From Burkholderiaceae bacterium (GTDB lineage: Bacteria > Pseudomonadota > Gammaproteobacteria > Burkholderiales > Burkholderiaceae_F), in contig JACCSD010000356.1 of NCBI GenBank assembly GCA_013813185.1, forward strand, positions 1 to 12,396: a DNA stretch of 12,396 nt. Direction: 5' to 3'. Below are positions 1 to 6,726 of this stretch, in pieces; the first letter of the stretch is position 1, and every line of letters begins with the position of its first letter. The translations under genes and the position numbers were made by a program. The notes beneath the pieces were generated by a model that did not search any database, was not told the origin of the DNA, and was given only the letters and a program-made list of their open reading frames with translations.

Positions 1-640
1 TGAATTCCAGCGGCTGCCCCTCGGCCTGTAGACGTGCGAGACGAGTGGGCGAAAGATCGCGTGGGTCCTCATAGGGAATCGGGTGGCGCACGACCAGCTC
101 GCCGTGGTCGACCTCATCGATATCGAAAAGGTAGATGGCCGGGTTGAGGAAGCCGGCGAGCAGACGGCCGCCAGGGCGTAGCACTCGAAACGCTTCGCGC
201 CAGACTGGGCGCACGTCGGGCACGAAACAGTTGGACACAGGATGAAACACAAGATCGAAGCTTTCCTTGGCGAACTGCGAGAGATCGGCCATATCGCCTT
301 CCACCAATTGCAGTGTCAAACGGTCGCGGTCAGCGACGAAACGATCCTGAGCCAATTGCCGTGGAGAGTTGTCGAGCACTGTGACGCGCGCTCCGGCCGC
401 AGCGAAGATGGGACCTTGCTGGCCACCGCCAGAGGCAAGACATAACAAGTCCCTGTCCAGCATGGCCCCGAACCAGTTCCGCGGAACAGGCTCGCACTCG
501 GTCAGCAGTACCGACCAGTTACCGATGCGGGCCTGCGCAATGACTTCTGGCGTTACCGGCTTCGTCCAGGGGTTGCCGCGCGCCACCTCGAGGTCCCACG
601 CCCCGCGGTTATAGGTTCGGATATCAGGGTCACTGGGCAT
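1..640 (-). CDS. Class I SAM-dependent methyltransferase, 3' end cut by the window
   Basis: An open frame runs leftward from ATG at 640 to the window edge without a stop, giving 213 residues of a protein whose family is usually about 250-270 long. Residues 66-76 (LCLASGGGQQG) form the glycine-rich SAM-binding loop (motif I). VTVLD at 86-90 ends in the acidic residue expected to bind the ribose. FDLVFHP at 128-134 is the motif IV region, and LRPGGRLLAG at 154-163 is the usual post-motif strand. The fold therefore indicates a cytoplasmic methyltransferase of the UbiE/Methyltransf_11 type. The substrate cannot be read from the sequence. An AGGG lies only 3 bases before the ATG, a little close but usable. 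Its codons look slightly less GC-biased than those of the neighbours, which is an impression, not a measurement. Confidence 0.88.
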   Translation of the reverse strand, partial: MPSDPDIRTYNRGAWDLEVARGNPWTKPVTPEVIAQARIGNWSVLLTECEPVPRNWFGAMLDRDLLCLASGGGQQGPIFAAAGARVTVLDNSPRQLAQDRFVADRDRLTLQLVEGDMADLSQFAKESFDLVFHPVSNCFVPDVRPVWREAFRVLRPGGRLLAGFLNPAIYLFDIDEVDHGELVVRHPIPYEDPRDLSPTRLARLQAEGQPLEF

Positions 641-802
641 ATTCCCTAAGCAGCCACCATTGAGACGGTGCAATCTAGCTGAACAAAGGTACGTGCGCTT
701 CTGGCCCCGAATGCGGACATCAAAACCAATGTCGGCTCACGACTAGCGCCCAGTGACGAAGGAAATCTGGCGCTGCTAATTGATGAACCTGGTTACAACA
801 CG
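641..802. other. Intergenic spacer between methyltransferase and Bug receptor genes
   Basis: There is no convincing coding frame in these 162 bases. The spacer must hold the promoter of the leftward methyltransferase gene and the 3' end of the Bug receptor transcript. I could not pick out a clear -35/-10 pair, and I see no strong hairpin followed by a T-run. Confidence 0.4.
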
Positions 803-1783
803 TCAGTCCGCCTTGGCACCTGACGCCTTGACGATCGGCACCCACCGTGTCAGATCATCGGCAATCAATTTGCTGAATGCCGCAGGTGTGATGGGCGGCG
901 AGAGGTCGAACCCTTGTGGCGCCAGCCTTTCTTTCGCCTCGGCACTCGTGAAAATCTTGTTCAACTCCGCATTGAGGCGAGTGACGACCTCGGGTGGAGT
1001 ACCGGCCGGCGCCACGAACCCGAACCACGTGTTGACTTCGTAGCCCTTGACTCCCTGCTCGTCGAGCGTCGGCACATTCGGCAGCAGGGGTGAGCGCGCC
1101 AGGCTGGTGACGCCGAGCGCCTTGATCTTGCCGTCCTTGATCTGGCTGATGACCGTCGGCGTATTGAAAAATCCCATCGTCACTTCGTTCGCCATCACCG
1201 CCAAGATGCCTTGCGGAGCGCCCTTGTAAGGCACGTGCACCAGCTGAGTTCCCGTGTCGCGCGCGAACAGAACACCCGACAGATGATGGCTGGTGCCGGC
1301 GCCTCCCGACGAAAATGTCGACTCGCCCGGTTTCGCCTTGGCAACCGCGATCACGTCGGCTGGCGCGCCTGCCTTGTTCGTCGGATGAACGATCATCACG
1401 TTCGACACGCCGCCGAGCAACGCGATCGGCGCGAAGTCCTTGGTCGAGTCATAGCCCGGCTTGGCGTAGATACCCTGGTTGAATACAAGCGTGCCTTGCG
1501 ACGCGAAGCCGATCGTGTAGCCATCGGGAGCAGAGCGTGCGAGCTCGGCCATCGCGATCGTGCCGCCCGCGCCCGTCTTGTTTTCGACGACGACGGTTTG
1601 TCCGAGCGCCTTGCCGAGCTCGTTCGCGGTAAAGCGCGACGCGATATCGGCCGTGCTGCCGGGTGCCAGTGGCACTATCAATCTGATCGGCTTCGACGGA
1701 TACGGTTGCGCTTGCGCGCTCGTTGCTGACGCGAAGGCGATCGCGATTGCAGCACGAAGAAAGAGACGCAATGTGTTCGGCAT
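803..1783 (-). CDS. Bug/TctC-family tripartite tricarboxylate transporter periplasmic receptor
   Basis: The 326-residue product has the normal length of Bug-type solute receptors, which present carboxylates and other small molecules to TctA/TctB membrane permeases. The ATG at 1783 was preferred over an upstream in-frame start (1912) because it gives a clean Sec signal peptide: basic NTLRLFLR, a hydrophobic AAIAIAFASA core, and a cut after AQA near residue 25. The mature start YPSKPIRLIVPLAPG, with ADIASR after it, is the family hallmark, and NKTGAGG and VPYKGAPQ are further conserved ligand-loop segments. No tctA or tctB permease gene lies in the window, so this is an orphan receptor, as is common in Burkholderiales. 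Its ligand cannot be predicted. It lies downstream of the secreted Y-x4-D protein gene on the same strand, but a strong hairpin separates them, so it is probably transcribed independently. Confidence 0.95.
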   Translation of the reverse strand: MPNTLRLFLRAAIAIAFASATSAQAQPYPSKPIRLIVPLAPGSTADIASRFTANELGKALGQTVVVENKTGAGGTIAMAELARSAPDGYTIGFASQGTLVFNQGIYAKPGYDSTKDFAPIALLGGVSNVMIVHPTNKAGAPADVIAVAKAKPGESTFSSGGAGTSHHLSGVLFARDTGTQLVHVPYKGAPQGILAVMANEVTMGFFNTPTVISQIKDGKIKALGVTSLARSPLLPNVPTLDEQGVKGYEVNTWFGFVAPAGTPPEVVTRLNAELNKIFTSAEAKERLAPQGFDLSPPITPAAFSKLIADDLTRWVPIVKASGAKAD

Positions 1784-1886
1784 GGTGGCTCGCTTAGTCT
1801 TCGAAGTCCCCGAACATCTTACCGCCCGGCGTTCAGCGATAGGCGAGTCCGTCCATACGCATATCGCTTGCGAGCGGTGAGCGCCA

Positions 1887-1910
1887 GCGTCCGGCCGGAC
1901 GGCCGGACGC
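1887..1910 (-). terminator. Perfect 10-bp stem-loop after the secreted-protein gene
   Basis: GCGTCCGGCC (1887-1896) pairs without mismatch with GGCCGGACGC (1901-1910) across the 4-base loop GGAC. The structure begins 8 bases past the stop codon of the leftward secreted-protein gene. The all-but-pure G/C stem is strong, but no T-run follows on the minus strand, so it is not a textbook intrinsic terminator. It could be a terminator that needs Rho, or a 3'-end stabiliser. Confidence 0.6.
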
Positions 1911-1918
1911 AATTCATA

Positions 1919-2335
1919 TCAGTTGTAGTTGTAGCCCGCGCTGTAGCTGGTATCCGGCGCAACCGATGTCTTCTTCGCCTCGCCGCGAAGCACGGGCCAT
2001 ACACCGCCCTGCTTGTCGCCGTTGACATCGCCTGCTTTGGCATCGCTTGCGAAGAAGTACAGCGGCTTGCCCTTGAACGCCCATTGCGAGGCGCCGTCGT
2101 CGCGTTTGACGATCGAAAAGTCGCCGCCCGCCAGTGCCACATTGGCGACCATGAACGGAGGCCACGCCGCGGCACACCCGCCGTTGCAGTTGCTCTTGCC
2201 TGCCGCATCCTTGTCGAACGTGTACAGCGTCTTGCCTTCTTTGCTCGCCATCACACCATTGGAGACTTGAGTCGGATTAGCTTGTACGGCCAGCGTGACG
2301 ACCGCGATCGCGGCAAACATCATTGCGTGTTTCAT
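1919..2335 (-). CDS. Small secreted protein with two Y-x4-D repeats (COG4315 / Lipoprotein_15 type)
   Basis: The product has 138 residues. ATG at 2335 is chosen because AGAGGAA (2341-2347) sits 5 bases before it and because it starts a signal peptide (MKHAMMF, then AAIAVVTLAVQA, cut near residue 19). The mature part has the two repeats that define the family: LYTFDKD with Y38 to D43, and LYFFASD with Y93 to D98. The first is followed by C50-x3-C54 and a WPP segment, the second by a VWPVL segment. There is no lipobox cysteine, so the protein should be periplasmic or secreted, not a lipoprotein. The molecular function of the family is not established. It lies 111 bases downstream of the anti-sigma gene on the same strand, suggesting it is a target or accessory of the ECF system. 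The tail is rich in Tyr and Asn (YSAGYNYN). Confidence 0.88.
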   Translation of the reverse strand: MKHAMMFAAIAVVTLAVQANPTQVSNGVMASKEGKTLYTFDKDAAGKSNCNGGCAAAWPPFMVANVALAGGDFSIVKRDDGASQWAFKGKPLYFFASDAKAGDVNGDKQGGVWPVLRGEAKKTSVAPDTSYSAGYNYN

Positions 2336-2359
2336 TCGGTTTCCTCTGCATGGGTAGAT

Positions 2360-2376
2360 GGTGCTCATCGAGCACC
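2360..2376. promoter_or_regulatory. 7-bp inverted repeat in the leader of the secreted-protein gene
   Basis: GGTGCTC (2360-2366) and GAGCACC (2370-2376) are perfect inverted repeats with a 3-base spacer, 24 bases upstream of the ATG at 2335. The element could be an operator or an RNA hairpin just ahead of the ribosome binding site. With a 3-base loop it folds as RNA, but dyad symmetry also fits a dimeric repressor. Nothing in the sequence decides between these. Confidence 0.4.
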
Positions 2377-2446
2377 TGGCACACATACGCAGCAGATCGC
2401 GAACCGGATGCAGCGCGCGCCGAATTTTTTACCACGCCCGAATTCT

Positions 2447-3196
2447 CTACCAGAGCTTCAAGCAAGGGCCGATCAGGATGAAGTCGCCGGGCGTGGCGCC
2501 CGCTTGCGCCGGCACGCCTTCGAACGACACCGCGAGCCGCGTCACAGTGGAAAGCAGCTTCTCCGACGTTGCGCTCATCTCAAATGCAGTACCGCCGTGC
2601 GGTTTGGTCGGGACGGCAACTCCGATCGGAAATGGCGCGCCCTCTTTCGGTAGCGCCCACACCTGCGCAACCTTGCCCGCCGGAACCACGACCGGGCGCA
2701 GCGACTTGACCGTGACACGCGTGCCATGGCGAGTCGAGCTGATCAACAACGTGGGCAGGCCTTCGCTGTCCTGCAACAGGCCGACGTAGCTTTGCGGCAA
2801 CGCCTGCTCGCGCTGTGCGAGACCATCGAGCGAAACGAAAGCACCCGGCATCAGCTGCACCAGCGCAAACGTCAACGCGGCGCCGAACGCGAAGCCGAGC
2901 GCGGGCTTCCAAAGGCTGGACCACCACAAGCGCTGTGGTCCGCGTCCCGCGGCGGTGGATGCCGCTGTTGATGCAATACGCGCTTCGGTGGCGCTCCAGA
3001 CGCGCGACGGTGGCGCGACCGGCGGTACCGGCGCGGCCAGCAACGCCAATCGCTGCTCCCAGGCTCGCACAGCGGCGCGCGCCGCCGGTGATTCGATCAG
3101 CAATTTGTCAAAACGCCGCCGCGCAGCGCCGTGCAGCGTGCCGAGAACGTACTCGGACGCCAGGCGATCGAGCAGATCGGCGCGGTTGTAGTTCAC
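2447..3196 (-). CDS. RskA-like transmembrane anti-sigma factor
   Basis: The 249-residue protein should hold the neighbouring ECF sigma factor inactive at the inner membrane. Residues about 7-55 (LLDRLASEYVLGTLHGAARR, then the PAARAAVRAWEQRL helix) match the N-terminal anti-sigma helices of this family. A single membrane segment lies near 97-116 (LWKPALGFAFGAALTFALVQ). The periplasmic part carries the RskA-type VAQVWALPKEGAPFPIGVA strand pair at 176-194. There is no HxxxCxxC zinc motif, so it is not a ZAS/ChrR-type factor; the only cysteine is near the C-terminus. The GTG start at 3196 overlaps the sigma stop codon (GTGA), and GGAG lies 8 bases before it, so translation is probably coupled. 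The longer frame upstream of this GTG lies inside the sigma gene and was discarded. Confidence 0.93.
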   Translation of the reverse strand: MNYNRADLLDRLASEYVLGTLHGAARRRFDKLLIESPAARAAVRAWEQRLALLAAPVPPVAPPSRVWSATEARIASTAASTAAGRGPQRLWWSSLWKPALGFAFGAALTFALVQLMPGAFVSLDGLAQREQALPQSYVGLLQDSEGLPTLLISSTRHGTRVTVKSLRPVVVPAGKVAQVWALPKEGAPFPIGVAVPTKPHGGTAFEMSATSEKLLSTVTRLAVSFEGVPAQAGATPGDFILIGPCLKLW

Positions 3197-3759
3197 TGAC
3201 CGTTCTCCATGCACTTCTTCAATCGTTCCAGCCCGCGCCGCACCCACGCTTTGACGCTGCCCAGCGGAGCGCGCATATGCGCTGCCACTTCGCAGTGCGA
3301 CATGCCCTGGCAGTAGGCCAGCGCAAGGCATTGCCGATGCGACGCATCAAGCGCTTCCATGCAGCCGCGAATCGCCAGCGCATCGGTCGCCTGCGTCAAC
3401 AATTGCAAAGGACTGGGGCGCGCGTCCTCGATGTCGATCGCTTCGCCTTCCGCGGTCACGGGCATCTCGGTTTCATGCCGCACCGCCGCGCTGCGCACGA
3501 CATCGAGCGCCTTGTTGCGAACCATCGAAATCATCCACGTCATCGGCTGGCCGCTGGCGGCCTGATAACTGCCCGCGTGATGCCAGACACTCACGAATGC
3601 CTCCTGCAGAACATCCTCGGCCACGTCGCGCCGGTTCAATATACGAAGTGCGACGCCAAACAGATGCGCACTGGTCGCCTGATAAACGCGCGCGAATGCG
3701 GCGCGATCCCCCAGGGCGACGCGGGCCAGGTCCCTTTGCAATTGCGCGGAATCGGTCAT
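3193..3759 (-). CDS. ECF-family RNA polymerase sigma factor (SigK-like)
   Basis: The 188-residue protein has the two-domain build of ECF sigma factors. Region 2 spans about 27-93, with DVAEDVLQEAFVSVW at 45-59 (core binding and -10 recognition) and PMTWMISMVRNKALD at 72-86. Region 4 spans about 132-181, with the helix-turn-helix in CQGMSHCEVAAHMRAPLGSV and the VRRGLERLKK helix. Pairing with an RskA-like anti-sigma factor suggests the SigK-related branch. An alternative GTG start at 3798 would add 13 residues. I prefer ATG at 3759 because the extra residues do not look like family sequence, but neither start has a strong ribosome binding site. The gene is first in a leftward unit with the anti-sigma and probably the secreted Y-x4-D protein. 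ECF genes often activate their own promoter, which would sit in 3760-3838. Confidence 0.94.
   Translation of the reverse strand: MTDSAQLQRDLARVALGDRAAFARVYQATSAHLFGVALRILNRRDVAEDVLQEAFVSVWHHAGSYQAASGQPMTWMISMVRNKALDVVRSAAVRHETEMPVTAEGEAIDIEDARPSPLQLLTQATDALAIRGCMEALDASHRQCLALAYCQGMSHCEVAAHMRAPLGSVKAWVRRGLERLKKCMENGQ
3205..3208 (-). promoter_or_regulatory. Ribosome binding site fixing the anti-sigma GTG start
   Basis: GGAG on the minus strand lies inside the last codons of the sigma gene, 8 bases ahead of the GTG at 3196. It supports a GTG start that overlaps the sigma stop by GTGA. Confidence 0.6.
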
Positions 3760-3838
3760 CAGCTGCCGAAAGGGTAGGGCGAAACATGCGCGCTTCACTG
3801 CCGCGAACTACACTCCGCGCGCTGCGCTGGAGGCAATC
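3760..3838. promoter_or_regulatory. Divergent promoter region between the ECF sigma gene and the CorA-like gene
   Basis: These 79 bases separate two divergent starts (ATG at 3759 on minus, GTG at 3839 on plus) and must carry both promoters. I could not identify a clear ECF or housekeeping promoter by eye. Shared control of the two genes is possible only by inference from their position. Confidence 0.45.
3829..3833 (+). promoter_or_regulatory. Strong ribosome binding site for the CorA-like gene
   Basis: GGAGG with a 5-base spacer (CAATC) precedes GTG at 3839. It is the best Shine-Dalgarno match in the window and decides for this non-ATG start. Confidence 0.7.
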
Positions 3839-5515
3839 GTGTCCGAGCAATCGACGAGTTCGACAACGGTGGTACGCCACTTCAGGCAGATACTGCTGTG
3901 GCCGCTGCAGTTGATGCCGATCCGGCCGGGCACGCAAATTCAGGAACACTGGGAGCTGCTCGATCAGGAAATCGCCGAGAACCCGTGGCGCGAACTACTC
4001 GATGAATTCACTCCCGACGGCAAAGAGTTTCAACTCCGTCACTACAGCGAGTTCGTTACGTTCTTGCCGTACGTGCAGCGATTCATCTACGGCGAGAGTC
4101 GCGCCAAGAAGGAAATGGGTAATAAGGACGAGGAACCGGGCAGCTCGCCTATGCGCGTATATCGGCGGCACGACATTGCATCTGTCCGAATGGTCACAAG
4201 CCGAGGCGCCCTGCCGATCGTTTTGTCGATCGCTCATATCGACCTGTACTTCTTCTACGACATCGACGTCGTGATGCTCAATGTCGAAGTTCACGCCGAC
4301 AACCTGACGCTGCCACAAGTCCAGGAATTGCTATACCGGTTCGGCCGTGCCTATCCGGCGGGTTGGGACGAGCACGGCGACGGGCTGCATTCCCTGCACT
4401 CCCTGCAATGGCTGGACAAGGACGGGGCTGTGCTGGCGCAGTCGGACTCGGGCGACCGCGACAAGTTTCTATCGTTCGTGTCCAAGCATCGAGCGCCGCG
4501 CATCAGCTCGCACTGGTTCTTCCTGATGAAGCCGCTGGTGCTCGACCACGTCGAGGAGCAGGGCGTGATTCGCTATCGGCAGATCGAGTACTACCGGATG
4601 CCGGTAATGGGATTGATTGCTGTCGATGAGCCGCGCAAGGTGCCACGCAACGACTTTATCCGGCTTGGACTCGGCATCGGCGCTGGCAACGGCAACGACA
4701 ATTCGATGCCGTATTCGGAAAGTCACGTCGCGGATTTCGAGAAGCAGTTCTGCGACGATCGCTTCTGGTGCGACGTCGGGCCGTCACCGAATACGCGTTA
4801 TCTGGCCGGCGGACGCACGCTGATCGTCGTCGGCGATGCGCAATCCAAATACTTTCTGGACAACGAACGCGGCGTGCTCGCGCAATTCCGGCACCAGCAT
4901 TTCTTACTATTCCTGATCGCGCACTTTCAGCGTGCCGCGCTGCTGATGTTCGCCGACCGCCTGGCGGAAGCGCTGAAGAAGCTCGACATCGGCGCCACGG
5001 ATTCGGTGCGGCGCTTCAAGCGCAGCGTGCGGCAGAACTTCGAGATCTTCCTGCGCTTCACGCACCGTTACTGGTTTCACGAGGTATCGGAGCAATCGCA
5101 GGCGCGGTCGCTCTTCGATCTCACCTTTCATCACCTGAAGCTCGACGCGCTGTTCGACGAAGTCAGGGAGCGCATGCACAGCATGGATCAGTATCTCGAC
5201 ACCGACAGCACGCGGCGCCACACCAACACCGTGCTGCGCTTGACGGTGGTGACGACCTTCGGGTTGATCGGCACCATAACGACCGGCTTTATCGGCATGA
5301 ACCTGATCGCCCTGACCGAGATTCCGCTGATCGAAAAGATCATCTTCTTCCTCGTCATCTTTGCACCGATCGCTTTTCTGACTTTCTACACCATCGTCAA
5401 ATCGCGTCGGCTGTCGGATTTCCTCGATGTGCTGTCCGACGAAAGCGTGTCAGCGCGCGACAAGTTCAGGGCGCTGATCGATGTGTGGCGCAAGAAGCGG
5501 ATGATCGACGAATAG
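3839..5515 (+). CDS. CorA-like membrane protein with a long uncharacterised N-terminal region
   Basis: The protein has 558 residues, longer than typical CorA transporters (about 320-370). Only the C-terminal part is recognisable. A long helical, charged stretch (about 380-460) leads into membrane segment 1 (about 464-485), which ends in TGFIGMN, with Gly-Met-Asn at 486-488. A short loop (LIALTEIPLIE) follows, then membrane segment 2 (about 501-520) and a basic cytoplasmic tail ending VWRKKRMIDE. This is the architecture of the CorA/Mrs2/ZntB group of divalent-cation channels, in which GMN forms the pore mouth selectivity filter. The loop lacks a clear MPEL. The N-terminal ~370 residues (with SIAHIDLYFFYDIDVVMLNVEVHAD) do not resemble a standard CorA domain to my eye. 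Cation transport at the inner membrane is therefore an inference. It is divergent from the ECF sigma gene and ends 8 bases from the convergent kinase. Confidence 0.85.
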   Translation: MSEQSTSSTTVVRHFRQILLWPLQLMPIRPGTQIQEHWELLDQEIAENPWRELLDEFTPDGKEFQLRHYSEFVTFLPYVQRFIYGESRAKKEMGNKDEEPGSSPMRVYRRHDIASVRMVTSRGALPIVLSIAHIDLYFFYDIDVVMLNVEVHADNLTLPQVQELLYRFGRAYPAGWDEHGDGLHSLHSLQWLDKDGAVLAQSDSGDRDKFLSFVSKHRAPRISSHWFFLMKPLVLDHVEEQGVIRYRQIEYYRMPVMGLIAVDEPRKVPRNDFIRLGLGIGAGNGNDNSMPYSESHVADFEKQFCDDRFWCDVGPSPNTRYLAGGRTLIVVGDAQSKYFLDNERGVLAQFRHQHFLLFLIAHFQRAALLMFADRLAEALKKLDIGATDSVRRFKRSVRQNFEIFLRFTHRYWFHEVSEQSQARSLFDLTFHHLKLDALFDEVRERMHSMDQYLDTDSTRRHTNTVLRLTVVTTFGLIGTITTGFIGMNLIALTEIPLIEKIIFFLVIFAPIAFLTFYTIVKSRRLSDFLDVLSDESVSARDKFRALIDVWRKKRMIDE

Positions 5516-5523
5516 TGTCTCGC

Positions 5524-6453
5524 TTACGCTCCGAGCGCCTCGATAACGGGGGCGGTGCGGAGCTTGATCGTCGATGCCCTGCCACTGACAGCGACCGGCA
5601 GCGTAAGCACAAACTCCGAGCCAAATCCCGGCCCTTCGCTATGCGCACTGATGCTGCCGCCATGGAGCGTCGCCAGCTCACGCGACAACGCGAGTCCAAT
5701 CCCTAGCCCCGCACAGCGCTCCGCGTGCCCGTCCTCGACGCGCGCGAACATGTCGAAGATTCGATGAAGCTCTGCGACCGGAATGCCGATGCCCGTGTCT
5801 CGTATGCGAACCTGGACTTCGCCACGGTCGCCATCTCCTTGCGCAGAAAGCCATATGCGTCCGCCGGCGGGCGTGTACTTCACTGCGTTGGTCAGCAAGT
5901 TGGTAACGATCTGCGTCAGTTTGATCTCGTCGGCCTGCAAATTCACAGCAGTCAGCGGCAGGAGCAGTTCGAACTGGTGCTGCTTGGCATCGATCAACGG
6001 CTGCACCGCTTCGACGGCGCATCTCAAAACGCCGTGCAAGTCGATGCGCTCCTTGCGCAGCATTACCCCACCGCGCGCGATTGCGCCCGCGTCGAACATA
6101 TCGTCGACCAGCCGCACCATGTGCGCGAACTGTCGTTTGACGATTGCGAACGCCTGTTCCACCGCCAGCGGGTCGCCCTTGGCTTTGTCGATGACTTCGA
6201 GTGCGCAGCGAATGGGCATCAGCGGATTGCGCAGTTCGTGCGCCAGTATCGCCAGAAACTCGTCCCTGCTTTGCCATCGTTCTGCGGCGATCGAGCGCGA
6301 ACTCTGCGGCTTCTCACCGAGCGGAGAGGTGGGCGTCAGCGAGAGGCGCAATGCATCGAAGCAACGCTCGGCCGGTGCGGCAAGAAAGCGCGAAGGGTCC
6401 TGACCCGGGAAAGCCCTCGGTTCACTGCATTGATCCACGCAATTGTTCCCCAT
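5524..6453 (-). CDS. Soluble sensor histidine kinase without a visible sensor domain
   Basis: The 309-residue product has a complete transmitter core. The dimerisation/phosphoacceptor motif DEFLAILAHELRNPLMPI has the phosphorylated His at 72. The N box NLLTNAVKYTPAGG lies at 185-198, with the Mg-chelating Asn at 189. The G1 box is DTGIGIP at 219-225, the F box region is IFDMF at 232-236, and the G2 box is GLGIGLAL at 249-256. Only about 60 residues precede the DHp helix; they show no membrane segment and no PAS or GAF signature. An in-frame TGA two codons upstream of ATG 6453 rules out a longer form. The ribosome binding site is weak. No response regulator gene is present in the window, so the phosphate acceptor is unknown. 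The gene is divergent from a Crp/Fnr-type regulator and convergent with the CorA-like gene. Confidence 0.93.
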   Translation of the reverse strand: MGNNCVDQCSEPRAFPGQDPSRFLAAPAERCFDALRLSLTPTSPLGEKPQSSRSIAAERWQSRDEFLAILAHELRNPLMPIRCALEVIDKAKGDPLAVEQAFAIVKRQFAHMVRLVDDMFDAGAIARGGVMLRKERIDLHGVLRCAVEAVQPLIDAKQHQFELLLPLTAVNLQADEIKLTQIVTNLLTNAVKYTPAGGRIWLSAQGDGDRGEVQVRIRDTGIGIPVAELHRIFDMFARVEDGHAERCAGLGIGLALSRELATLHGGSISAHSEGPGFGSEFVLTLPVAVSGRASTIKLRTAPVIEALGA

Positions 6454-6726
6454 TACTCAAGCGTTTCCGAACCAAGAAGCGATGCGGCCGGGCCCCAAGC
6501 GCGTTGAAGCGATCTCGTAACGGCGGTCGTCTCACGGCAGGTCCAACTTAGAACGGCTCGCCGATGTCGTCTGTTCGCTGGCGCACCGACGCGCGACAAC
6601 GACGTGCCACCTTCACGCCATGAAATGTGCTGGGTACCGATCGCACCAGGAAGCCTGTCGGCGCTATGCTCCTGTGCGGGCGTGACCGTCGTGTGAATCG
6701 CCCCGCAAGCCCACTTGAGCCGCCTT
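6454..6726. promoter_or_regulatory. Divergent intergenic region between kinase and Crp/Fnr-type gene
   Basis: This 273-base region holds the promoters of two divergent genes. Open frames crossing it have no family sequence. I found no palindrome of the TTGAT-N4-ATCAA (FNR) or TGTGA-N6-TCACA (CRP) kind. It may contain a long leader for one of the two genes. Confidence 0.4.

Noticed and set aside
242..614. Two short plus-strand frames at the left end
   Set aside because: The minus strand encodes a methyltransferase with clear SAM motifs through this stretch.
1868..2653. A 261-codon plus-strand open frame across the secreted-protein gene
   Set aside because: The minus strand there encodes a signal peptide, two Y-x4-D repeats and a good ribosome binding site; the plus frame has none of these.
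2815..3777. A 320-codon plus-strand open frame across the sigma/anti-sigma genes
   Set aside because: It is antisense to two well-identified genes, its translation is rich in Arg, Ala and His with no family features, and such frames are expected in GC-rich DNA.
4768..5706. A 312-codon plus-strand open frame overlapping the CorA-like and kinase genes
   Set aside because: It is a shifted frame of the CorA-like gene that runs on into the antisense of the kinase; low-complexity Arg/Ala-rich translation.
6454..6726. Possible FNR- or CRP-type binding site between kinase and regulator
   Set aside because: No TTGAT/ATCAA or TGTGA/TCACA half-site pair with correct spacing was found by eye.
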